64,000 bases of DNA from Celeribacter baekdonensis (GTDB taxonomy: Bacteria > Pseudomonadota > Alphaproteobacteria > Rhodobacterales > Rhodobacteraceae): positions 261,841-325,840 of the forward strand of contig NZ_FNBL01000001.1 of assembly GCF_900102315.1 (NCBI RefSeq), given 5' to 3'. Numbering within the stretch: the first letter of the stretch is position 1; the number at the start of each line of letters is the position of its first letter. This document shows positions 48,087 to 58,600 of this stretch, piece after piece. The position numbers were made by a program, and so were the translations under genes. Below the pieces are notes generated by a model. That model made no database searches, had not been told where the DNA came from, and worked only from the letters and a program-made list of their open reading frames with translations.

Positions 48087-50399
48087 ATGTCCGACCCAAT
48101 GGCAGAAATCCGCGCCTCATTCTTCATCGAATGTGAAGAACTCCTGGAAAGCCTTCAGGATGGCCTTCAAATGATGGATGACGGCGATACAGACTCGGAG
48201 ACGATCAACGTCGTCTTCCGCGCCGTACATTCCATCAAAGGCGGTGCGGGTGCCTTTGGACTCGATGACCTCGTGCGGTTTGCACACCGGTTTGAAACAG
48301 CCATGGATGAGGTGCGCACAGGACGTTTCGTCCCCGATGCCGAAGCCATCCGTCTCTTTTTTGCCTGTGCCGATATTCTGGGTGACCTGGTGCGCGCCGC
48401 ACGCGATGAGGAAACCGTCTCAGAAGATATCACCGGACCCGCGCTCGAAAAAATCGACGTGCTGGTCGGCTTGGAAGAGGAAGAGGAAGAGGCGCTTGAT
48501 TTCACCCCGGCCACCCTCTCTTTTGATCTGGATGTTGGTGGTGATCTGGGCGGTTTGCCCAACCTGCCGGACCTCCCTGATCTAAGCACGTTCCCCACCG
48601 CGTTTGAGACAGAAGATGAGATCACGGATCTCTCTCCTGTTGGCGGCGCAAAAGGGTTTCAGGTGATTTTCAAGCCTGAGGATTCCCTTTACGCCTCTGG
48701 CAACGAACCTCTCTACCTGTTCCGCGCCCTTCGCGACTTGGGTGACATCTCCGTCGTCTGTAAATGTGGTGCCCTTCCTGAACTCGATCACCTCAACCCC
48801 GACACAGGGTATCTGTCGTGGATGGTAACGGTTCACACTGAGGAAGCGGAACTCTCTGTGCGCGAAGTCTTCGAATTTGTCGACGGCCTGTGCCTCCTCG
48901 AAATCTCGCCTCTCTCAGGGCCCGCGCCAACAGCGCTTCCAGAGCTGACTCCGGCGGTATCCGCGCCTGTCATTCCCCCCGAGCCGGAACAGGCCGCACC
49001 CACGCCCTTGGTCCCATCGCACCCAATCCTTCCCCCGCTGGCCGACATCGAAATGCCCAACGCACCTGCGGCCCCCGTCGTAAAATCAGCGCCAATCGCT
49101 TCGGTGTCCGACGACGCCGAGGATGAGTTCTCGCTCTCATCACCCAACGCGACAAGCGGCCCAACGAAAACAACCGGCACGCCCACACAACCGCGCGCCA
49201 CTGTTCGGGTCGACCTCGAAAGAATTGATCGCCTTGTCAATCTGGTCGGCGAATTGGTCATCAATCAGGCGATGCTCAGCCAATCTGTCGCAGAAGCAGG
49301 CCTGCCTCCGAACTCTCCGGTTTCAACGGGGTTGGAAGAATTTCTTCAACTGACGCGCGACATCCAAGAATCCGTTATGATGATCCGCGCTCAACCGATC
49401 AAATCGCTCTTTCAACGCATGGGGCGTATCGTACGTGAATCTTCTGCCTCTGTCGGTAAAGAAGTCAGACTTCACACCGATGGAGAAAACACAGAAGTCG
49501 ACAAAACCGTTATCGAACGTCTGGCGGATCCGCTCACCCACATGATCCGCAATGCCGTCGATCATGGTTTGGAAAGCCCGGAAGTGCGCCTCGCAGCAGG
49601 CAAACCGCGCGAAGGCCATGTGACCCTCACCGCTCAGCATCGCTCGGGTCGCATTGTCATTGAGGTGGCCGACGATGGTGCCGGCATCAACCGTGAGCGC
49701 GTGAAAGAAAAAGCGATCGAAAAAGGGCTCGTTCCCGCCGATGCACAGCTTTCAGATTCCGACATTGACAACCTGCTGTTCTTGCCCGGATTCTCGACCG
49801 CCTCAGCCATTTCCAACCTGTCCGGTCGCGGCGTTGGCATGGATGTCGTCAGAAGCTCAATCCAGTCTCTGGGCGGCCGTATCAACATCACCTCTCAGGA
49901 GGGAAAGGGCACGACATTTTCAATCTCCCTCCCTCTCACTCTTGCCGTTCTCGATGGTATGGTCGTGCGCGTGGCCGATGAAACACTTGTCGTTCCCCTA
50001 AATGCCATTCTCGAAACGCTCACCCTGACCGATGGAGATCTGAAAGCGCTCGGCCCAGAAACCCATGTTGTTCAAATCCGTGGCGGCTTTGTTCCTCTTC
50101 TCGATCTCGGTGCAGAACTTGGCTATCGCTCCCCATTAGACAGCTATGTCGGCGGAATTGTCTTGTTGATCGGTCAAGAAGACGGAAACCGGGCAGCGCT
50201 CGCTGTTGATGCAATCGAAGATCAGAGGCAAGTCGTCATCAAAGGCTTGGAGGGAAGCTATGGACGTGTCCCTGGCATCGCCGCCGCAACAATTCTCGGC
50301 GATGGACAAATCGCGTTGATCCTCGATCCCATGGATCTTGTTAGCCAAGCTTCCGGTCGAACCAAAATCCGCCAGCCCCAGCATTCACTTGTAGGATAA
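48087..50399 (+). CDS. cheA: Chemotaxis histidine kinase CheA
   Basis: About 770 residues from ATG 48087. Hpt domain with phospho-His48 in VFRAVHSIKGGAGAFG; a P2-like region (residues about 195-270); a long Pro/Ala linker (about 275-370); dimerisation helix RIDRLVNLVGELVINQA; kinase domain with NAVDHGLESPEVR (N box) and DDGAGINRERVKEKA; and a C-terminal CheW-like domain ending IRQPQHSLVG. Autophosphorylates and passes phosphate to the CheY proteins and CheB. RBS weak; overlap with the neighbouring cheY region is small. Confidence 0.95.
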   Translation: MSDPMAEIRASFFIECEELLESLQDGLQMMDDGDTDSETINVVFRAVHSIKGGAGAFGLDDLVRFAHRFETAMDEVRTGRFVPDAEAIRLFFACADILGDLVRAARDEETVSEDITGPALEKIDVLVGLEEEEEEALDFTPATLSFDLDVGGDLGGLPNLPDLPDLSTFPTAFETEDEITDLSPVGGAKGFQVIFKPEDSLYASGNEPLYLFRALRDLGDISVVCKCGALPELDHLNPDTGYLSWMVTVHTEEAELSVREVFEFVDGLCLLEISPLSGPAPTALPELTPAVSAPVIPPEPEQAAPTPLVPSHPILPPLADIEMPNAPAAPVVKSAPIASVSDDAEDEFSLSSPNATSGPTKTTGTPTQPRATVRVDLERIDRLVNLVGELVINQAMLSQSVAEAGLPPNSPVSTGLEEFLQLTRDIQESVMMIRAQPIKSLFQRMGRIVRESSASVGKEVRLHTDGENTEVDKTVIERLADPLTHMIRNAVDHGLESPEVRLAAGKPREGHVTLTAQHRSGRIVIEVADDGAGINRERVKEKAIEKGLVPADAQLSDSDIDNLLFLPGFSTASAISNLSGRGVGMDVVRSSIQSLGGRINITSQEGKGTTFSISLPLTLAVLDGMVVRVADETLVVPLNAILETLTLTDGDLKALGPETHVVQIRGGFVPLLDLGAELGYRSPLDSYVGGIVLLIGQEDGNRAALAVDAIEDQRQVVIKGLEGSYGRVPGIAAATILGDGQIALILDPMDLVSQASGRTKIRQPQHSLVG

Positions 50400-50403
50400 G
50401 ACA

Positions 50404-50871
50404 ATGACTGACAACGAAAAACAGACTGACGCAACCTCGATCGAACTGTTGTCCTTCCGCGTTGGCGGCCAAGATTACTCTGTCGATATCATGTCCGTTC
50501 GCGAAATTCGAGGATCTGCCAGAGCAACCTCCCTACCGCATGCGCCATTTTTTGTCAAAGGAGTCATAAACTTACGCGGTACAGTTCTCCCAATCATAGA
50601 CCTCGCCGCAAGACTTGGGTTGCAAACCGGTGAAGATACAGAGCGCAACGTGATCATCGTTGTTGACCTCGGAGGTCGCACCGCGGGCTTGATGGTCGAT
50701 GCCGTCTCGGACATCCTTGCGATTCCGTCAGAAGAGATGCAACCGCCGCCAGACTTGGCCGCCGATGACGCGCGCACATTTGTTTCTGCTCTTACGATTG
50801 TTGATGGCCGGATGATCCGCATTCTAGACTTGGAGGCAGTGATGCCGCCCCAAGGAGAGGAGGTCGCTTGA
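50404..50871 (+). CDS. cheW: Chemotaxis coupling protein CheW
   Basis: 155 residues of one CheW domain (SFRVGGQDYSVDIMSVREI, FVKGVINLRGTVLPIIDL, DLGGRTAGLMVDAVSDI). Links receptor tips to CheA. Its last bases overlap the TTG start of cheR. Confidence 0.95.
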   Translation: MTDNEKQTDATSIELLSFRVGGQDYSVDIMSVREIRGSARATSLPHAPFFVKGVINLRGTVLPIIDLAARLGLQTGEDTERNVIIVVDLGGRTAGLMVDAVSDILAIPSEEMQPPPDLAADDARTFVSALTIVDGRMIRILDLEAVMPPQGEEVA

Positions 50872-51785
50872 GCGAGCTATCAATCATAAAAGGCCGCCCG
50901 GCGATCGAAAGCACAATTTCGGATCAAGCTTTTGCTCGAATTGCAAAAATTGCTCTGCGAGAGGCAGGCATTGTGCTTGCTCCCTCGAAAATTTCTATGG
51001 TTAAGTCTCGTTTAACACGACGTTTGCGCGCCCTCGGCATGTCCAGTTTTGATTCATATCTAGACGTTGTCGAAGCAGGAACTGATCAATCCGAGATGGG
51101 CAACTTCATTTCAGCGTTAACAACGAACGTTTCCCATTTTTTCCGGGAAAGTCATCACTTCGATTTCTTGGCAAAAACAATCCTGCCATCGCTGCACCAA
51201 AAACTCGCAAATGGAGGGAAGGTTCGTATTTGGTCCGCCGGGTGTTCAAACGGTCAAGAGCCATATTCAATTGCCATGACATTGCTGAATGCGGACCCAA
51301 GCTTAGCAAAGAAGAACCTTAAAATCCTTGCAACCGATATTGATCCCGAAGTTTTAACTTTGGCAAAATCGGCACAGTACAAAGGCTCACTTACCACGGG
51401 ACTGACAGACGAAATCATCGCGAAACATTTCAGAAAATCCGAACAGGACGGTGAAGTCGTTTTAACTGTGAATTCGGATATCCAAGATATGATTTCATTT
51501 CGCCAACTGAACCTACATGCGGAATGGCCAATGAAAGGAAGGTTTGACGCAATCTTTTGCCGAAATGTTGTGATCTATTTCGATGAGGAAACTCAAGTCC
51601 GTCTTTATCGTCGATATGCACAAGCGCTTGAAGAAGGCGGTTGGCTGATGCTCGGACATTCTGAACGCATTAACGATAGCGTCACCTCTCTTTTCAAGAG
51701 TGCCGGTGTAACCACATATCAAACTGTTCGTACCGAGCCCCCATCCAGCCCTGTTGAGGGTAGAAATAGCAAAGGATCCAACTAA
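50868..51785 (+). CDS. cheR: Chemoreceptor methyltransferase CheR
   Basis: 305 residues starting at TTG 50868, which overlaps the cheW stop and has GGAGAGGAGG upstream. SAM site RIWSAGCSNGQEPYSIAM and the FCRNVVIYF motif are diagnostic. Methylates glutamates of the receptor encoded at 55.6-58.7 kb, whose C-terminus carries a CheR-tether-like peptide. The gene is visibly lower in GC (24 of 60 bases are G or C at 51121-51180) than the agl region (35 of 60 at 45781-45840). Confidence 0.95.
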   Translation: MSELSIIKGRPAIESTISDQAFARIAKIALREAGIVLAPSKISMVKSRLTRRLRALGMSSFDSYLDVVEAGTDQSEMGNFISALTTNVSHFFRESHHFDFLAKTILPSLHQKLANGGKVRIWSAGCSNGQEPYSIAMTLLNADPSLAKKNLKILATDIDPEVLTLAKSAQYKGSLTTGLTDEIIAKHFRKSEQDGEVVLTVNSDIQDMISFRQLNLHAEWPMKGRFDAIFCRNVVIYFDEETQVRLYRRYAQALEEGGWLMLGHSERINDSVTSLFKSAGVTTYQTVRTEPPSSPVEGRNSKGSN

Positions 51786-52171
51786 TGGCACTTCGAGACC
51801 AACTTCGTGTCATTGTCGTGGATGACATGTCCACAAGTAGAGGCCTTATCGCCAATGCACTTGACTCATTTGGCATTCGAAATGTCGCAAGTGCCGCTGA
51901 CGGGCCTTCTGCTTTGCAAAAACTGGCCGTAGCTCCAGTACATCTCGTCATTTCCGACTACAACATGCCTGGAATGGATGGGCTACAATTGCTGCACGCG
52001 CTTCGTTCCAATAGCGCAACGAGAGGTGTCGGTTTTCTTCTTATAACTGGACGCGCAGATCGAGAGATCATTGACATGGGCAAGCGTTTGGGAATGAACA
52101 ATTTCCTCAAAAAGCCCTTCGATCCAGCCGGTTTAAGAGCGGCAATGGAAGCGATTGTGGGGAAACTTTGA
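51785..52171 (+). CDS. cheY: Second CheY-type response regulator
   Basis: 128 residues of one receiver: VIVVDDMSTSRG, phospho-Asp58 in VISDYNMPGMDG, Thr in LLITGRAD and Lys in FLKKPFDPAGL. Its ATG overlaps the cheR stop (TAATG). One of two CheY paralogues in this operon; which drives the motor is unknown. Confidence 0.92.
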   Translation: MALRDQLRVIVVDDMSTSRGLIANALDSFGIRNVASAADGPSALQKLAVAPVHLVISDYNMPGMDGLQLLHALRSNSATRGVGFLLITGRADREIIDMGKRLGMNNFLKKPFDPAGLRAAMEAIVGKL

Positions 52172-52572
52172 TGAAAGCAGTTCAAACAGTCGCTGGCATC
52201 ACTCAAATCGTCGAAGAGGCGGCGGCCATTCCAATGGCGACACTCAATAAGCGCATCCAAGATGAAATGGTTGCTTTGGTTATTCTCGCCGCAGAGGTGC
52301 AGATTGCACTTGGCCCCACATTGGCAGAAGCAAAAACGCTCTCGCCGGCAGTCCAGCGCAGCCTCCAAGCAATCGACCGCCTTCACCAAACTCTGGATGA
52401 CCTCCAGAGAGTCATGGGACATCTCGCATCTGCGAATGGCGAACAAGCCGTAAAAATAGAGCCGTTAAGCGACGTTATACGCCTCCGCCACCTTGCACAT
52501 AAACTATTCGATAACATTGATGCCCCCTTCGCTCTCTCCGAGGATGACTCTGGCGAGATCGCTTGGTTTTGA
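52171..52572 (+). CDS. Unknown helical protein ending the che operon
   Basis: 133 residues from ATG 52171 (MKAVQTVAGITQIVEEAA), overlapping the stop of the second cheY. It is mainly predicted helix with heptad-like spacing (VQRSLQAIDRLHQTLDDLQR) and an acidic C-terminus (EDDSGEIAWF). No recognised family; CheZ- or CheX-like active residues are not seen. Position and overlap say it works with the chemotaxis proteins; a phosphatase or CheY partner role is possible but unsupported by motif. Confidence 0.7.
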   Translation: MKAVQTVAGITQIVEEAAAIPMATLNKRIQDEMVALVILAAEVQIALGPTLAEAKTLSPAVQRSLQAIDRLHQTLDDLQRVMGHLASANGEQAVKIEPLSDVIRLRHLAHKLFDNIDAPFALSEDDSGEIAWF

Positions 52573-52639
52573 AGGCGTTCCAGAAAGGTCGCCCTAGATT
52601 TTCGACCAGTTTGCAACCTGATTAAGGTGGATCATGGTG

Positions 52640-53967
52640 TAAGGCCCCACAGGATATGGCCTTTATCGGCAGGTGCGAGCGTTCGGTTTCGAATGTTGTG
52701 TGGTCGCGCCTTCGTTAATTCCGGTGCGTGCTGGAGAGCGGGTAAAGACAGACCGGCTGGATGCCATTCGCCTGGCTCGGCTATTGCGCGCAGGGGAACT
52801 GACGCCGATCTGGGTTCCTGACGAAACGCACGAGGCAATGCGCGATCTGGTCCGAGCCCGGGAAAGTGCTGCAGAGGACCAGCGCCACAAACGTCAGCTC
52901 GTTTCGGCGTTCATGCTGCGCCACGGACGGCTCTATCACCGGACCAAGCCGTGGACGATGCGGTATCGCCGATGGCTGCAAAGCCAGAGCTTCGATCATC
53001 CGGCGCATCAGATCGCGCTTCAGGAGATGCTGCAGGCCGAGCGCAATGCCACGGAGCGCCTGGACCGGCTGACTGGACATATCGAAGCTCTCGTGCCGGA
53101 ATGGGACCTTGCCCCGGCCGTGAATGCGCTGCAGGCCTTGCGGGGTGTGGCGTTGATAAGTGCCGTCACGTTTATGGCCGAGATCAGGGACGTGCGTCGG
53201 TTTGAAACGCCGGTAAAACTGATGGCTTATCTGGGGCTCGTACCCAGCGAATACTCAACGGGAAAAACGACCAAGCGCGGCGGGATTACCCGGGCGGGCA
53301 ATTCCCGAGTTCGTCATAAGCTGATCGAAGGTGCTTGGACCTATCGTTTGCCAGCACGCCCGGGAGTGAAGAAGCTCTACATCCTCCAGAAACAATCGGC
53401 CGAAGTTCAGGACATTGCCTGGAAAGCACAAGCTCGGCTGACGGCGCGGTATCGCAAACTCAGCCAACGGGGCAAAAAGTCGACAGTCGTCACCACCGCC
53501 ATCGCAAGGGAAATGGCGGCCTTCCTGTGGGTATTGCCCGCCGCACCATGCCCGCTTGATAGATGCGGCCTACATGCGCCCAATGGCGGGCGCGAGGTCA
53601 ACGGTAACCTCGTCGACTTCAGACTGATGCCCGGGCAGGCGCATGACCTGCGCGCCGTTGCGGATTTGATCGAAGGTCTCTGCGCCGACCACCTGCTCGC
53701 CGACCGCGCTTTCGATGCCGACTGGCTGCGATCTGCTCTTGATGAGCAGGAGATAACCCCTGTCATCCCTCCGAAATCGAACCGGCGCTTCCCCGCGAGT
53801 TTCGACAAAGAGACCTACAAATGGCGGCACCTGATCGAAAATTACTTCGGGAAACTCAAAGAATACAGGGGCATCGCAATGCGGTCATGCAAAACAGATC
53901 AGAGCTTCGCCGCTTTCATCTCACTCGCGGCAACAATCATTCAGCTCCGATGAACGTCAACAGGCCC
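52640..53967 (+). mobile_element. Decayed composite: IS110-type piece joined to the end of an IS5/IS427-type piece
   Basis: From about 52640 the DNA encodes IS110 transposase sequence (GPTGYGLYRQ and on) but a TAA stop precedes it, so the ~80 N-terminal residues with the first catalytic Asp are lost. Near 53530-53590 it switches to the C-terminal half of an IS5/IS427 DDE transposase. The right edge carries GTCAACAGGCCC ending at 53967, which looks like an IS427-type terminal repeat (GGGCCTGTTGAC inward). No matching left terminus was found. The element is dead and lies between the convergent che arms. Confidence 0.8.
52673..53953 (+). pseudogene. Chimeric transposase ORF (IS110 fused to IS5/IS427)
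   Basis: A 426-residue open frame. Residues 1 to ~285 are IS110 family: VKTDRLDAIRLARLLRAGEL, then the transposase_20 region (LQALRGVALISAVTFMAEIR, GGITRAGNSRVRHKLIEGAW). After AIAREMAAFLW the sequence changes to the end of an IS5-group DDE enzyme (DFRLMPGQAHDLRAVADLIE, LADRAFDADWLR, SNRRFPASFDKETYKWRHLI with the last catalytic Glu region ENYFGKLKEYRGIAMRSCKT). Both parents lack essential N-terminal parts, so activity is not expected even though the frame is uninterrupted. Confidence 0.8.
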
Positions 53968-54500
53968 TAAAAAAATTCAATATCATTCGTTTTTTCAGGC
54001 TTTGGAACAGCTTCAATCACGCGAGAATCCGCGACGAGCTTTTGCCTCGCCTTACCTAGGGCCGGCATAAATTCAATCCTACGGGCTTGCGCACCTCCGA
54101 GGCTTTGACTGTCGCATGGAATGCCCTCGCGCTGCAGGTAAGAGAGAACAAAAACTCCATTTTCATTCCCCGCATTGGTCAACCCCTTATACATCTCGGC
54201 ACCGCCAAAAACTTTGGCGCGAATACGGCCACGAACTGCGCCGGCTCGCGTAAGAGCATTTATCAAAAGCTCCATAGCATTTGCACCAAATGAGCTGACG
54301 TCACTGCGCGATGACGGACCGTCGGGAAGTAGAAAATGATTCATACCACCAACACCTGCGACTGGATCCCAGAGGCAGGTAGCAACGCACGAACCAAGAA
54401 TCGTCGAAATGACAGTGTCTTCCGTATTGCCAATCGCGTATTCGCCTTGAGCAATATATGTGGATTTCTCTGAGGTCTTTTTTTGAGAAATTGTAGTCAT
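53967..54500 (-). CDS. cheD: Chemoreceptor glutamine deamidase CheD
   Basis: 177 residues. Catalytic Cys in TILGSCVATCLWDP and His in GGMNHFLLPDG, followed by the conserved Thr/Ser region NAMELLINALTRAG. Deamidates receptor glutamines and can bind CheC/CheY partners. Starts with a 4-base overlap with the cheB stop. The TAG stop (53967-53969) is formed at the junction with the IS end: the TA belongs to the gene side and the G is the first base of the GGGCC terminus, so a few native C-terminal residues may be missing. Confidence 0.93.
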   Translation of the reverse strand: MTTISQKKTSEKSTYIAQGEYAIGNTEDTVISTILGSCVATCLWDPVAGVGGMNHFLLPDGPSSRSDVSSFGANAMELLINALTRAGAVRGRIRAKVFGGAEMYKGLTNAGNENGVFVLSYLQREGIPCDSQSLGGAQARRIEFMPALGKARQKLVADSRVIEAVPKPEKTNDIEFF

Positions 54501-55552
54501 TCTGCCCTCACACCAATAGGAGTTTCGGCAAGTTGCAAGATCTCTTGTCCAAACTTGTCAAGGTCGGCCCACTTTTCGACCCCGCCCAATTCTCCGGCAA
54601 CGCGAGGCATTCCAAAGACAACGCATGTCTCTTTGCTCTGACCAATGGTTTTCGCGCCGGCCTCTCGCAGTACGCGCATCCCTTCGGCTCCATCTCGGCC
54701 CATGCCAGTTAAAATGCCCGCGACAACTTTGTGGGCCATGTGACGGGCAGACAGAAACATGGAATCCACGGAAGGTCGGTGTCCAGAAACAAGGGGCCCC
54801 GCAAAAAGATTCACGCGCAAAGTAGAGCTTCCCTCAATATTGAGATGATACGCTCCCCCTGGCGCAATCAGCACTTGTCCAGGGATCAAGGGCATTCCAT
54901 CGACCGCGAGCCTGACTTCTGGAGCGACCAGGGGATTAAGGCGTGCGGCAAAGCTTACCAAAAACGGCTCCGGCATATGTTGAGTGATAAGCGTAGGGGG
55001 GCAATCAGAGGGAAAGCTCTGCAAAGTGCGTTCGATTGCATCAACAGCCCCAGTCGATCCCCCGATCAAACAAATACGGTGAAATGTTCGATTTTGGCGC
55101 GGCGTTATCGTCTGGTTTTTAGGACGTGGTCCGGACACTCTTGCCCTTGCAGCGAGGACAACGGTATCAGCCAGCTTTGAAAACGTATCCTCACTGGCCC
55201 CAACTTTCGGTTTTTCAATACAATCGATTGCTCCCAAAGACATTGCTTCAACCGCAACATCACTTCCTTTTCGGGTCAAGGTAGACACCATTATGACTGG
55301 CATCGGTCGATGCCGCATAAGCCGATCCAAAAACTCAAGCCCGCTCATGTTGGGCATTTCGATATCAAGCGTCATTACATCTGGTCTGTAGGTGTTTACA
55401 GCATCCCGCGCTTCACGCGCGGTTCCGGCTTCCGCGATGACTTCAAGGCGGGGGTCGGCTTCGAGGATAGACCGAATGAGGCGACGCATGGTCACTGAGT
55501 CATCGACAATCAAGACACGTAGCGGTTTCACACATAACTCCCGTTGAACCAA
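54497..55552 (-). CDS. cheB: Chemotaxis methylesterase CheB
   Basis: 351 residues. Receiver domain with phospho-Asp in VMTLDIEMPNMSGLEFLDRL, a linker, then the methylesterase domain with catalytic Ser in IGGSTGAVDAIE, His in LITQHMPEPF and Asp in LTGMGRDGAEGM. Demethylates the neighbouring receptor. Overlaps cheD by 4 bases and follows mcp by 48. Confidence 0.95.
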   Translation of the reverse strand: MVQRELCVKPLRVLIVDDSVTMRRLIRSILEADPRLEVIAEAGTAREARDAVNTYRPDVMTLDIEMPNMSGLEFLDRLMRHRPMPVIMVSTLTRKGSDVAVEAMSLGAIDCIEKPKVGASEDTFSKLADTVVLAARARVSGPRPKNQTITPRQNRTFHRICLIGGSTGAVDAIERTLQSFPSDCPPTLITQHMPEPFLVSFAARLNPLVAPEVRLAVDGMPLIPGQVLIAPGGAYHLNIEGSSTLRVNLFAGPLVSGHRPSVDSMFLSARHMAHKVVAGILTGMGRDGAEGMRVLREAGAKTIGQSKETCVVFGMPRVAGELGGVEKWADLDKFGQEILQLAETPIGVRAE

Positions 55553-55600
55553 TTGTTGAATGCATTGGCGCGTTCTAAGGCGCTATGCCAATCTGCTTGC

Positions 55601-58600
55601 TTAAAAATCTTCCCAGTCGTCTTCGGCCACAGGCTGACTTGGACGTGGTGCGGCATTCACAACCTGCTTCACGGGGACGTCATGTGGCCTTGGCTTTGCG
55701 GTTGGGGTCGGGACAACCTCTTTTCTCTGATCCACACTTTGGGCGCGGACAGTTTTTGCATTTTGGCTCGCTCCAATCGAGAAACGAGATGTTGTCACAA
55801 TCAGGTTTTCGGCTTCGCGTGTCAGCGAATGGCTCGCTGCCGTTGTTTGTTCAAACATGGCAGCGTTTTGTTGCGTCACTTGGTCCAGTTGATTGACGGC
55901 AACGTTAATTTCTGCAAGCCCGGAAGATTGCTCTCGGGAAGAAACTGCGATTTCTGAAACGTTATGTGAAATTTCGGAAACAGAACTCACAATGCCACGC
56001 AAAGCTTCACCTGTTTCACCGACGAGACCAACACCACGTTTCACCAAAGTACCCGACTTAGAAATCAAGTCATTGATTTCCCGCGCGGCTTCAGATGATC
56101 GCTGCGCGAGCGCGCGGACTTCCGAAGCAACCACGGCAAACCCGCGCCCCGCCTCTCCGGCTCTTGCGGCTTCAACCCCCGCATTCAAAGCCAGAAGGTT
56201 GGTTTGGAAGGCAATATCATCAATCACAGATGTGATTTTGGAAATCTGATTGGAAGAACTTTCAATTTGGCTCATCGCTTCAACGGCTTCTTGCACGACC
56301 ACACCTGAAGCTTCCGCATTTGCTTTCGCAGTCTCCACCATGTCACTGGCTTGATTTGCCCCTTCAGCCGCCGAACGAACCGAGGAGGTCAATTGGTCCA
56401 AAGCTGTCGCCGTTTCCTCAAGGGTTGCGGCTTGTTTTTCTGTTCGACGAGACAAATCATCGGCGGCATTAGAGATTTCGGAGGCTTCGCCGCGGATCAT
56501 GTCGGCGTTTTCAACAACACTGCGCATCGCAGTCAGAAGGTTTTCAATGGCTTCATTAAAATCGAAGCGAAGCGTTTCATATTCAGGGGCAAATTTATCA
56601 TCAATGCGAGACGTCAGATCACCACTGGCCAGCTTTTTGAGACCGACGCGCAATCCTTCGACAACGCGATCCTGCTCTGCCTGCATCCGTTCACGTTCGG
56701 CTTCGGCTGCAATGATCGTTGCTTGGCTCTCGGTGATATCTGTGCCGAGAAGAATAATTCGAAACGGGCGGCCTGAGGCGTCAGTGACCGGGCTAAAGGT
56801 ACCGTCGAGAATGGAGGTATGGCCTTCTTGATCCAAGAGTTTGAAACGCCCTTGGACACTTTCACCTTGGATCAAACGATCCCAAACCGCTCCATTTTTT
56901 TCTGCGAGCGCTGCATCAAAGTTGAAGATTGCATCTTGGCCGACACCGACCAAATCATCGACCTCAATACCGACCATGCGGGCGAAATTTTCGTTGGCCT
57001 TCGTGAATTGACCATCAACGCTAAACTCCGCTTTGACTTGGATACTGTCCAAGGCGGAAATCACCGCTTGGTTGGTGCGAATGTCCGTGGCATCTTGCCA
57101 CTCCATAACACACCCTATCTGTTCCCCTTCGAGGCTCACAACTGAGTTTACGACCAAGGAGAAGTGAATATCACCGACCCGCATATCAGTCGAAAAGGGC
57201 ATCTTTGAGGTATCAGACAGAACGGCACGAATGCGGCCAGGCTCTCTGTGGAAAATATCGATATTCGATCCAACAATTGTATCGGCATCGAACTCTCCAA
57301 ACATGACGCGGAAGTTGTCTTCGTTTTCCTTCATTAAGGTACGGGCTGCGCCGTTCATGTAGGTGATGTTGAAATCGGTATCAATCATCATCAGTGCAGC
57401 AGAAGAGCCTTCGAATGCGGCACCTTTAAAGAGGCCATCACGCGTGGCCTGTTCTGCACGCCCCAAAGAGTGACGGAATTCATCGAGGGCGGTCGCAATC
57501 ATGCCGATTTCGTCGCCTCGTTCGGTGCCGGGGACCGTCACGCTATAATCTCCCTCGGATACGGTGCGCATTGCCGTTTCTACGCGGGTGAGAGGTCGCG
57601 CGATTGTACGAGCGATGAAATAGGCAATGAGTGCCACGATCGCGGTCATCATGGCCCCCTGCCATGCCATTGTTTTAGCCAATGCCGCGGCCGGTTCAAG
57701 GATTTCTTCGATTGTTTGCTCTGCAATCAACCCCCATTTCACGCCATGGTAAGTCACAGGAAAATAGGCCGAAATTTGATCGTGAGTGGTGCCGTATTCC
57801 GTAAGAGCGTCAGGTTCACGCAGGTATCCATGCTGACCCAAAAGAGCATTCTTCGCGGATTGAGACGTGACTTTTACCTTTAGAGTTTCATCGCCGGAGC
57901 CGTGAATAGTATCCGTGCGCAAAAGGTAATCCGACCCTACAAGATAAGAGTCACCAGTACGACCAAGACCGGTCAAACGGGTCGTGATTTTATCAATACT
58001 CTCGGCGGGCATTTGAAACGCGATGACACCGCGTTTGACACCACGCCGGTCGAGGACAGGCGCGGCAATGAAGGCGGCAGGCGCGTCATGAGAGGGGGCA
58101 TATGTCGAAAAATCTGAAAAATAGACCTGAGGGCCGGTGGCATCCAGCGCGGCTTTGACCGCGGTTCCAAGGCCGGTATCGGCGTATTCGCCATCAACAA
58201 AATTGGTTGCGAAATCCTGTTCTTTTAAAACAGAGTAAATCAAATCACCTGTCAGCGAAAACACGAAGACATCGGTATAGCCTTTGTCCTCCACCAGCTT
58301 TCGGAAGTAGCTGTGATAGAGCTTATGAACCTGGCTGTAGGCTGATCCATCTTCGGCGTAATCGAGTGCTTGTTTTTGACCGATTTCATTCGGATTGCCC
58401 TCAATATACCATTTTTTCAAATGTTCGGTTTGATCGCCGTCTAATGTCTCCCATGCTTCTCCAAAACCGCGAAGGGCCGAAATCACGGTTGGGTTTTCGG
58501 TCTGACTGCTCAGGTCAATGTCGACACTGTTCAACCATGCTTCTAGTTCGAGCGTGCGCGCTTCAGCCACGGTCACAAGGGCCTCTTCGGCCTCAGTGAG

